DNA of 41,144 bases from DATDAH01 sp036525535 (GTDB lineage Bacteria > Actinomycetota > Acidimicrobiia > Acidimicrobiales > DATDAH01), in the NCBI GenBank assembly GCA_036525535.1, contig DATDAH010000001.1, positions 1 through 41,144 on the forward strand. Reading direction: 5' to 3'. A program made the translations under genes and the position numbers. Shown piece after piece: positions 31,250 through 38,267 of this stretch (its first letter is position 1; each line of letters opens with the position of its first letter). The notes under the pieces were generated by a model that saw only the letters and a program-made list of their open reading frames with translations, was not told the origin of the DNA and made no database searches.

Positions 31250-31741
31250 TCAGAGCTCTGGGCCGGACGGGTCGGTCGAGGCGGCATCCGGTCGTAGCGG
31301 TGAACGCCTCGGCACGAGCATGGAGCTGAAGTCCCCAGTGGCGATGATGCGGTCTTCGATGTCGAGGACCCGGGTCGCGACCACGATCAACTGGCGGCCG
31401 GTCTTGACGACCCGGGCCTCCGCCCGCACTGAATCGCCCCCCTTGGGACGGCCCAGGTAGCGGACGTGGAGGTCGGCGGTGACCAGCGAGTGGGTCTCGA
31501 AGTCGAACGGATTCGCCCGCGACGCGGCCATGGCCGAGGTCACGTCGATCAGGGTGGCCAGGGCGCCACCGTGGAGGTTGCCGGTGCCACCGAAGGCGTT
31601 CTCCTCGATGGGCATCTCGAGGACCGCCACCTCGGTGTCGATGCGCACTGCCCGCAGGCCGAGGAAGCGGTGCAGCGGCGACAGCTGGAGGCGTTCGGTG
31701 ACCTCGACGGGGTCGAAGGAGCCGGGCTGCGGATCGTTCAC
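31250..31741 (-). CDS. PaaI-family hotdog thioesterase
   Basis: A 163-aa hotdog-fold acyl-CoA thioesterase. The catalytic segment NLHGGALATLIDVTSAMA has the HGG motif and downstream Asp of the PaaI/YdiI group. SLVTADLHVRYLGRPKGGD and the RVVKTGRQLIVVATRV strands complete the fold. It would release free acids from CoA, relieving CoA sequestration or ending a pathway. I chose the GTG at 31741 because GGGGAGAA lies 7-8 nt upstream on the minus strand; longer frames have no similarity. It converges with the acyl-CoA dehydrogenase 15 bp away. Confidence 0.85.
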   Translation of the reverse strand: MNDPQPGSFDPVEVTERLQLSPLHRFLGLRAVRIDTEVAVLEMPIEENAFGGTGNLHGGALATLIDVTSAMAASRANPFDFETHSLVTADLHVRYLGRPKGGDSVRAEARVVKTGRQLIVVATRVLDIEDRIIATGDFSSMLVPRRSPLRPDAASTDPSGPEL

Positions 31742-31832
31742 CCGGACATTCTCCCCGATCGGCGCCGTGGTCTCAGACAAGGACTGTGGGGTAGGTTCGC
31801 GGTGGCGCGGGTCGAGCGAAGGGAGCTCCCCG

Positions 31833-32126
31833 ATGGACCAGCAATGGACGAACCGGCCGGTGGTCGACGAGCACCACGCGAGAGTCGGCAAGGTCACCGA
31901 CGTCTTCTTCGGCGAGGTGGGCGACCAGCCCGAATGGGCCGCGGTGAAGACGGGGCTCCTGGCCGAGCGCCTCGCCCCCCTCGACGGCGCGTACGTGGCC
32001 GAGGACGGCACGCTCGTCCTGCCCTACAGCGAGCGCACGGTCAAGGGCGCGCCCAAGCCGCCTCGGGACCACATCCTCACGCCGGCCGTCGCCGACGAAG
32101 CCATGAGCTACTACAACCTGAACTGA
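31833..32126 (+). CDS. PRC-barrel domain protein
   Basis: A 97-aa protein with a single PRC-barrel-like domain: RPVVDEHHARVGKVTDVFF, then PEWAAVKTGLL and LPYSERTVKGAPKPP. This pattern is common in small actinobacterial PRC-barrel/DUF2171-like stress proteins. It is soluble, with no signal peptide. GGGAGC lies about 6 nt before the ATG. Its function is unknown beyond a presumed binding role. It is transcribed toward the metallopeptidase, 66 bp upstream of it. Confidence 0.82.
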   Translation: MDQQWTNRPVVDEHHARVGKVTDVFFGEVGDQPEWAAVKTGLLAERLAPLDGAYVAEDGTLVLPYSERTVKGAPKPPRDHILTPAVADEAMSYYNLN

Positions 32127-32192
32127 GCGCCGCCAGGCCCGGCACGGCCGCCGGACGCCGTGGCAGACTCCCTTCCCGAGAGGGGGCCGAGC

Positions 32193-33872
32193 ATGGCGGA
32201 GGCCGACGTCGAGCTGCTGACGCAGGACGCCACCGTCACCGCCGCCAAGGGCTCGGCTCTGCGGGAGTCCTGCACGCTGCGGGACGACAGCTACTTCTTG
32301 GACGGCCCGGTGTGCCGTCGTGTCGCCGTGGTCGATTTCGACCCCGAGGGGGGTCGACCCCAACCGGCCCCGGCCTCCTTCCTGCCCGACCCGCAGACGC
32401 CGGCCAACGGCACCTACAGCATCGCCGGATTGGGGGAGGACGACCCCGCCATTCTGGCGGTGAACGCCTTCGGCACCGTGATGGACACCATCGCCATGGT
32501 GGAGGAGCCCAACGGGCTCGGACGGCGGATCGCGTGGGGATTCGACGGCCCCCAACTGCTCGTCGTGCCTCGGGCCGGCGAGTGGGCGAACGCCTTCTAC
32601 GAGCGGGCGACCCGCAGTCTCCAGTTCTTCTCCTTCACGGCGCGGCAACGCTGGATCCACACCGCGCTCAGCCGGGACATCGTCGCCCACGAATGCGCCC
32701 ACGCCATCCTCGACGGCGTCGTCCCCACCCTCTACGACGCCATCACCCCGCAGTCCCACGCCATCCACGAGGCCGTCGCCGACCTGGTCGCCGTGCTGAT
32801 GGCGGTCCGTAGCCGACCGCTGCGGGCCCGGGTGCTGGCGGAGACGGGCGGGCGGATCGACGAGTCGACGGCCTTCAACTCCATCGCCGAGGACTTCGGC
32901 GGCGCCCGCCTCCAGCAGGAGCGGCCCGGTGCCCTGCGGGACCTGAACGAGCGCCGGACCCTCGCCGAGACCGACCCCACCGATCCGCACGCCCTCAGCG
33001 TCGTGCTGTCGGGCGCGCTCTACCAGACCCTCGTGGACGTCTTCGACGGCTACGCCGCCGACTACCGGCACCAGGGGTCCTCGCCCAAGGCCGCCGCCCA
33101 GAAGGCGCTCGCCGTCAGTGGGCCCCTGTTCTTCCGCCGCCTCCTCTTGCGGGGCCTCGACTACCTGCCGCCCGGCGAGCTGACCTTCGCCGACGTCGCC
33201 CGAGCCCTGCTCGCCGCCGACCGGGCCGCCTATCCCGATTCGGACTTCCCCCGCAGTGCCGACGGCCGAGGGCGCCTGGCCGACCGCATGATCGACCGGG
33301 GCATCGCCGCGTCCCGCGACGAGTTGCTCCTGGGCGCGCCGGACCTGCCACCGGTCGATGTCGACCTCGAAGCCATCCGGGACAGCGACTGGGCCGCCTA
33401 CCGGTTCGTCGAGCGCCTGCGCCCGCTCTTGGGCATCCCCGCCGACGGGCCGATCATCGTCCACCCCCGCGTCGACGCCACCAAGCTCATCTACCTGGGC
33501 TTCGAGCAGTCCGGGGCCAGCGTCCGGGAACAGCGGGAGCTGCTGGTGAAGGTCAGCTGGGACCACACCGAAGCGAACGAGGTCCACCGCCTACGGGCCG
33601 CTCGGCGCGTGATCCGTACCGGGGCGACGCTCGCCATCGAGTGGGACAGCAAGCAGGTCCTGGCCGTACTCCGCAGCGATTCCGCCGACCCGGCCTCCCG
33701 GGACTCGAGAGACGCCATGATCCGCCGCCTCCTCGAGGAGAACGCGTTGGTGGTCGACCGCGTCGGGGCCACGGTGCGGCCCACCGCGGCGCCGGCTGTC
33801 GCACTGGTCGAGGGCGGCACGGCCAGGATCAAGGCCAACAGCCGGCTCCTGCACCTGTCCGGACGGACCTGA
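32193..33872 (+). CDS. Gluzincin-type metallopeptidase-like protein
   Basis: A 559-aa protein with a zinc-peptidase motif His166-Glu167-Cys-Ala-His170 (VAHECAHAILDG) and the third-ligand motif Glu193-Ala-Val-Ala-Asp197 (ExxxD), 23 residues later. This is the gluzincin (thermolysin-like) arrangement. There is no signal peptide or membrane segment, so it should act in the cytoplasm. A region of about 180 aa after the catalytic helices (from PVDVDLEAIRDSDW) looks like a separate alpha/beta domain. I start at the ATG at 32193 because AGGGGGCCGAGC precedes it; a GTG at 32160 is also in frame. It lies 2 bp upstream of an MBL-fold gene, clearly one unit. Function unknown. Confidence 0.75.
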   Translation: MAEADVELLTQDATVTAAKGSALRESCTLRDDSYFLDGPVCRRVAVVDFDPEGGRPQPAPASFLPDPQTPANGTYSIAGLGEDDPAILAVNAFGTVMDTIAMVEEPNGLGRRIAWGFDGPQLLVVPRAGEWANAFYERATRSLQFFSFTARQRWIHTALSRDIVAHECAHAILDGVVPTLYDAITPQSHAIHEAVADLVAVLMAVRSRPLRARVLAETGGRIDESTAFNSIAEDFGGARLQQERPGALRDLNERRTLAETDPTDPHALSVVLSGALYQTLVDVFDGYAADYRHQGSSPKAAAQKALAVSGPLFFRRLLLRGLDYLPPGELTFADVARALLAADRAAYPDSDFPRSADGRGRLADRMIDRGIAASRDELLLGAPDLPPVDVDLEAIRDSDWAAYRFVERLRPLLGIPADGPIIVHPRVDATKLIYLGFEQSGASVREQRELLVKVSWDHTEANEVHRLRAARRVIRTGATLAIEWDSKQVLAVLRSDSADPASRDSRDAMIRRLLEENALVVDRVGATVRPTAAPAVALVEGGTARIKANSRLLHLSGRT

Positions 33873-33874
33873 CC

Positions 33875-35086
33875 GTGCCTGATCTCGTCGTCCGCATCTA
33901 CAACGTCCGCTTCGGCGACGCCGTCCTCGTCTCCATCCCCGAGGACGACGGCGGCCAGACCGTCACCCGGCACCTGCTGATCGATGTGGGCAACGTGAAC
34001 GCCGCCGACGCCGGTGGTGCCGACGCGGTGTTCGAGCAGGCCGTGGCCGACATCGTCGCCGTCACGGGCGGCGAGGTCGACCTCTACGTGATGACCCACG
34101 AGCACCTCGACCACTGTCAGGGGCTGTTCTGGGCCAAGGCCAAGAAGGCCATTGACCTCAGGGCCAAGTTCGCCTGGCTGACCCGGTCGGCCGACCCCGA
34201 CTACTACGACCACTTCGAGGACGCTCGCAAGGAGCTGGCGCTGGCCACCGAGCGCTATCACCACGCCCGGGCCTGGTTCAGCCTCGAAGAACCCTCTGCC
34301 TGGGTGGCGGCCATGCTCGAGAACAACAACCGGTTCCTGCCGGCGGCGGGCGACCCGAGCCCGACCAGGACGGCGGACTGCGTCGACCACCTGCGCACCA
34401 TCGCCCCCAGCGCCAAGACGTACTACGTGAGCCGCCTGTCCACGGTGGCGGGCAAGCACCCGTTCACGGAGGCCAGGCTGCGGATCCTCGCCCCCGAGGC
34501 CGACGCCTCGATCTACTACGCCCGCCGCCCGGCGGCGCGCCTCACGACGGCCGAGGTCGAAGACACCGCGGGCCCGACGACCACACCCGGTCCGGCCCCG
34601 AACCCGCAGCCGCCCGCCGGGGTCGACGCCGGCGCCTTCTTCGACCTGGTCGCCTCCCGTGAGCAGGGGATCACCGACGACCTGCTGGCCATCGACAAGG
34701 CGGCCAACGACACCAGCATCGTCCTCGAGCTCGAGTGGCGAGGGTGGCGCCTGCTGTTCCCGGGCGATGCCGAGGAGAAGAGCTGGGACAGGATGGCGGG
34801 GCGCGACGGCCTGCTCCGGCCGGTGCACTTCGTGAAGATCGGCCACCACGGCAGCCACAACGGCACCCCCGACGACCCCCTCCTGAACCTGGTCCTGCCC
34901 GAGACGCCGCCCGACCCGCGCAAGCGGGTCGCCGCCCTGTCGACCTTCGACGACACCTACAACAAGGTTCCCGACGAGATCGGCGACCACAACACACTGG
35001 CCGCCTACCGGTCCCGCTGTGACGAGCTCGTGGACACCCGCACCCTGGCCGACGGCGACTGCTTCGAGCTCCGCTTCCCCGGCTAG
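33875..35086 (+). CDS. MBL-fold hydrolase (ComEC-like branch)
   Basis: A 403-aa metallo-beta-lactamase-fold protein. Metal motif THEHLDH (His75, His77, Asp79, His80), a second ligand region LFPGDAEEKSW and KIGHHGSHNG are the signatures of the ComEC/Rec2-type soluble MBL group. An inserted region (about 170-270) includes a Pro/Thr-rich linker (AGPTTTPGPAPNPQPPAG). There is no signal peptide. It is coupled to the upstream metallopeptidase (2 bp), and its TAG overlaps the convergent P450 stop in a shared CTAG. Relatives act on nucleic acids or phosphodiesters, but many are uncharacterised. Confidence 0.85.
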   Translation: MPDLVVRIYNVRFGDAVLVSIPEDDGGQTVTRHLLIDVGNVNAADAGGADAVFEQAVADIVAVTGGEVDLYVMTHEHLDHCQGLFWAKAKKAIDLRAKFAWLTRSADPDYYDHFEDARKELALATERYHHARAWFSLEEPSAWVAAMLENNNRFLPAAGDPSPTRTADCVDHLRTIAPSAKTYYVSRLSTVAGKHPFTEARLRILAPEADASIYYARRPAARLTTAEVEDTAGPTTTPGPAPNPQPPAGVDAGAFFDLVASREQGITDDLLAIDKAANDTSIVLELEWRGWRLLFPGDAEEKSWDRMAGRDGLLRPVHFVKIGHHGSHNGTPDDPLLNLVLPETPPDPRKRVAALSTFDDTYNKVPDEIGDHNTLAAYRSRCDELVDTRTLADGDCFELRFPG

Positions 35087-36324
35087 CCGAAGACGACGGG
35101 CAGGGCGGGTGGGGCCCGGAAGACCATGCCGGTGATGTAAGGGGCCTCGGCGTCGGGATCGAGGCGGAGGTCGGGGAGGCGGTCGAGGATGGCGTTCAGG
35201 GCGACCATGGTCTCCATGCGGGCGAGATGGATGCCGAGGCACATGTGGACGCCGCTGGCGAAGGCGATGTGGGGCACCTGTGGTCGGAAGATGTCGAAGG
35301 TCTCGGGGTCGTCCCAGCGGGTCTCGTCGTGGTTGGCGGCCCCGATGTTGATGACCACGGTGTCGCCCGCGTGGAGGGTCTTGCCCCCGAGCTCGACCGC
35401 GCGGGTCGGGGTGCGCATGATCGTCAGCAGCGGCGGCTCCCAGCGCAGGGCCTCCTCGATGGCCTGGGGCAGCAGCGAGCGGTCGTCCCGGACAGCGGCC
35501 AGCTGCTCGGGGTGGGTGAGCAGGCCGAAGAGCAGGTTGCTGGACGAGCGGTAGGTGGTCTCGGCCCCGGCCGACAGCAGGAGGCGGAGAAAGGCGATGA
35601 TCTCGTCATCGGTCAGCTGCTGGCCGTCGAGCTCGGCCCCGGCCAGCACGCTGATCAGGTCCTGAGCGGGGGCTGCCCGGCGCTCGGCGATGATCGTCGA
35701 GAAGTAGGCGTGGAGGTCGGCCGATGCCTTGAGCGCTCGCTCCATGTCAACCTGGACGCTGATGAGCTCGGTGGCCATCCGGTGGAAGCGGGGCCGGTCG
35801 TCCTCGGGGAGCACCAGCTGGTCGGCGATGACGTCGAACGGGAACGGGAAGGTGAGCCCGCGCACCAGGTCGGCTCGGCCCTCGCCGACGAAGCCGTCGA
35901 TGAGCGAGTGCACCACGGGGCCGATGACGTCGTTCTCCCAACGCTCCATCGCCTTGCGGGTGAAGGCCTGCTGGATGAGGCCTCGGTAGGTGTGGTGCTC
36001 CGGCTCGTCCATCTCCAGGATGGAGTGGCCGAACACCGCACCCATGATCTCCTCGTACCCCTTCGACGAGAAGCCCTCGCCGTCTCGCAGCGCCGCCTGC
36101 ACGGCGTCGAAGGTGTTGAGCGTCCAGACCGCGTTCTCCGGCGCCTCGTCGTCGGAGAGGCCGAACATCTCCCGCAGGTCCAGCTCGGCGACGGGGGTGT
36201 CCCGCCGCATGGCGACGAAGTCGGGGTACGGGTTCTCGACGGTGCCGGCCCCGTTGGCCCTGTTGAAGAGGTCGAACGGGTCGTAGTCGTCGTCCGCCGT
36301 GGCGTCGACGTCGGTGGCGGTCAT
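35083..36324 (-). CDS. Cytochrome P450
   Basis: A 413-aa soluble bacterial P450. It has the oxygen-binding I-helix AGAETTYRSS, the K-helix EALRWEP (ExxR) and the heme loop FASGVHMCLG with Cys362 as heme ligand. It hydroxylates an unknown hydrophobic substrate using ferredoxin partners encoded elsewhere. Bacterial lipid/terpenoid P450s often sit among acyl-CoA genes, as here. I chose the ATG at 36324 (GAGGGGGAC about 9 nt upstream) over the in-frame ATG at 36354, which falls inside operator-like site D. A TACCCT -10 lies near 36369-36374 on the minus strand. Confidence 0.92.
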   Translation of the reverse strand: MTATDVDATADDDYDPFDLFNRANGAGTVENPYPDFVAMRRDTPVAELDLREMFGLSDDEAPENAVWTLNTFDAVQAALRDGEGFSSKGYEEIMGAVFGHSILEMDEPEHHTYRGLIQQAFTRKAMERWENDVIGPVVHSLIDGFVGEGRADLVRGLTFPFPFDVIADQLVLPEDDRPRFHRMATELISVQVDMERALKASADLHAYFSTIIAERRAAPAQDLISVLAGAELDGQQLTDDEIIAFLRLLLSAGAETTYRSSSNLLFGLLTHPEQLAAVRDDRSLLPQAIEEALRWEPPLLTIMRTPTRAVELGGKTLHAGDTVVINIGAANHDETRWDDPETFDIFRPQVPHIAFASGVHMCLGIHLARMETMVALNAILDRLPDLRLDPDAEAPYITGMVFRAPPALPVVFG

Positions 36325-36347
36325 TGAGCGCGTCCCCCTCGGGCGAC

Positions 36348-36363
36348 CTGACATGGGCGTCGG
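36348..36363. promoter_or_regulatory. Inverted-repeat operator (one mismatch), site D
   Basis: CTGAC-ATGGGC-GTCGG lies 24-39 nt before the P450 start, with the same spacing as sites A-C and one mismatch in the right arm. It falls just downstream of a candidate TACCCT -10 (36369-36374 on the minus strand), a repressor-like position. Confidence 0.45.
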
Positions 36364-36384
36364 TGCGCAGGGTAGTGGCGCGGA

Positions 36385-36996
36385 TCAGGCCCGGGTCGCC
36401 CACACCGCGCAGAGGGGGTCCACGCCCCGGCCCGGCGGGACGCGAACGTCGACGCTCGGCGGACCGAACCGGCCGCTGGCCTCGAAGTACGCCGTGACGA
36501 TGCGGACGTGGCCGGCGTCGTCGTTGGCCAGCCAGCCCCGAATGGCCTTGGTCGGGAAGCATCGGTTGGAGAAGGTCGTGACGAATCGGCCACCGGGGCG
36601 CAGGACCCGGGCCACCTCGGCGAAGACCTGGATCGGTCGGGTCAGGTAGTCGACCGAGACGCAGCACACCACGTCATCGAAGAACTCGTCGGGGAAGGGG
36701 AGCCCGGGGTCGCGGTTGAGGTCGTGGACGACCCGCTCGGCGGCCATGGGGTTGGCCTCCAGCTCTCGCCGGTTCATCCCCAGCACGGTCAGGTGCTCCG
36801 GCGCATCGTCGAAGTGCGACACCCAGGACGACATCAGGTCCAGGACCCGACCGGTGAGGCCGAGCTCGTCGTAGAGCGTGCCCACGGCGGCGATGGCGCC
36901 GTCGTCGATGTGGGTGACCAGCCGCTCCGGCCCGTAGAAGGCCGGGTCCGGCCCCTCGTCCTGACGCTCGAAGAACCCCTCGGGGAAGTCGATCAC
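36385..36996 (-). CDS. Class I SAM-dependent methyltransferase
   Basis: A 203-aa protein with the class I methyltransferase pattern: motif I GRVLDLMSSWVSHF, the acidic end of beta2 followed by LGMNRRELEANP, LPFPDEFFDDVVCCVSVDYL, and VARVLRPGGRFVTTFSNRCFP. It belongs to the methyltransferase-11-like set. The FSNRCFPTKAIRGW and DPLCAVWA segments mark a conserved subgroup with unknown substrate. The ATG start gives the usual short N-terminus. It is divergent from the RfbH-like gene with 59 bp between. Confidence 0.85.
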   Translation of the reverse strand: MIDFPEGFFERQDEGPDPAFYGPERLVTHIDDGAIAAVGTLYDELGLTGRVLDLMSSWVSHFDDAPEHLTVLGMNRRELEANPMAAERVVHDLNRDPGLPFPDEFFDDVVCCVSVDYLTRPIQVFAEVARVLRPGGRFVTTFSNRCFPTKAIRGWLANDDAGHVRIVTAYFEASGRFGPPSVDVRVPPGRGVDPLCAVWATRA

Positions 36997-37055
36997 CGGG
37001 CCAGTCTCGCCCGAACCGGAACTACGGTCGGAGCCGTCAACCGGGGAGGGACGGC

Positions 37056-38255
37056 GTGACGCAGGGACGAAGGCGGCTGCCGGATCCGGGAGCCGTGCAC
37101 GACGAGGCCGAGATCGAGGCTGTGGTCGAGGTCCTGCGCACCACCACGCTCGGGATCGGGGCCAACGTGGCCGCGGTGGAGCGGCGGGTGGCCGAGCTGC
37201 TCGCTCGGAAGCACGGGGTGATGGTCAACTCCGGCTCCTCGGCGCTGCGGTTGGCGGTGGACCTCCTCGATCTCGAGCCGGGTGACGAAGTCATCACCCC
37301 CGCCCTCACCTTCGGCACCGACGTAGCCCCACTGGTGCACTCCGGCGCCGTGCCCGCCTTCGTCGACGTGGACACCGCCACCTACCAGGTCGACGCCGAG
37401 GCCATCGAGGCCATGGTCTCGGCCCGGACCCGGGCGATCCTGGTGCCCAACCTGGTGGGCAACATCCCGGACTGGGACCGGATCCGAGCCGTGGCGGACG
37501 CCCACGACCTGGTCGTCATCGAGGACAGCTGCGACGTGCTCGACGCCCGCCTCCACGGCCGCCGCACCGGCGAGCGGGCCGACATCTCGGTCACCTCCTT
37601 CGCCCGCGGGCACGCCATCACCGCGGCCGGTGGCGGTGGCCTGATAGGCGTCGACGACGACGCCTGCCTCGACCGGGTCGTGGCCCTCCGCCGCTGGGGA
37701 CGACGGGGCGAGACCTACGAGTTCGGCTCCCGGCAGGGCGAGCGGGAGCGCTTCGGCCCGCTGGCCGACGGCACGCCGTACGACCTCGTGTTCGTCTTCG
37801 ACCACGCCGGCCACAACTTCGAACCGCTGGAGGTCGCCGCGGCCTACGCCCGCGTCCAGCTGGACAAGCTGGCCGGCTTCAACGCCCGCCGACAGCAGGC
37901 GTGGGACCGTCTCGACGCCTTCTTCGCCGACCACGAGGACCGAGTCGTACGCCCCCGCACCACCGAAGGCGCCGCCACCACGTGGATGCGCTACCCGTTC
38001 ATCCTGCGGGACGGCCTCGACCGCACCGAGATCCAGCAGGCCCTGGAGAAGCGGGGCGTGCCCACGCTCATGGTCTGGACCGGCAACATCCTCCGCCAGC
38101 CGGGCTTCGCCGGGATCCAGCGGCGCGAGCCGGAAGGCGGCCTCCCCGGCGCCGACCGCATCATGGACCGGGCCCTCTCCCTGCCGACGCACCACGCCCT
38201 GCAGGACGACGACAGCGACCACATCCTCGACTGCCTCAGCGACGTCTTCGCCTGA
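37056..38255 (+). CDS. RfbH/ColD-like PLP 3-dehydratase (DegT/DnrJ fold)
   Basis: A 399-aa fold-I PLP protein of the DegT/DnrJ/EryC1 group. At the position where aminotransferases have the PLP-binding Lys (SFYxxKxIT) it reads SFARGHAITAAGGGG, giving His186. A His here is characteristic of NDP-hexose 3-dehydratases (ColD, RfbH/E1), which remove the C3 hydroxyl instead of transaminating. FDHAGHNFEPLEVAAAYARVQ and GNILRQPGF also match RfbH-type enzymes. I do not see the clustered cysteines of the 2Fe-2S E1 form, so it is closer to the cluster-free type. GTG start after GGGGAGGGACGGC. No nucleotide-sugar genes are next to it. The sugar substrate is inference. Confidence 0.82.
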   Translation: MTQGRRRLPDPGAVHDEAEIEAVVEVLRTTTLGIGANVAAVERRVAELLARKHGVMVNSGSSALRLAVDLLDLEPGDEVITPALTFGTDVAPLVHSGAVPAFVDVDTATYQVDAEAIEAMVSARTRAILVPNLVGNIPDWDRIRAVADAHDLVVIEDSCDVLDARLHGRRTGERADISVTSFARGHAITAAGGGGLIGVDDDACLDRVVALRRWGRRGETYEFGSRQGERERFGPLADGTPYDLVFVFDHAGHNFEPLEVAAAYARVQLDKLAGFNARRQQAWDRLDAFFADHEDRVVRPRTTEGAATTWMRYPFILRDGLDRTEIQQALEKRGVPTLMVWTGNILRQPGFAGIQRREPEGGLPGADRIMDRALSLPTHHALQDDDSDHILDCLSDVFA

Positions 38256-38267
38256 CACCCGGGTTGG

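Noticed and set aside
37056..38255. Sugar aminotransferase annotation for the DegT-fold gene
   Set aside because: The PLP-binding Lys position is His186, typical of 3-dehydratases.
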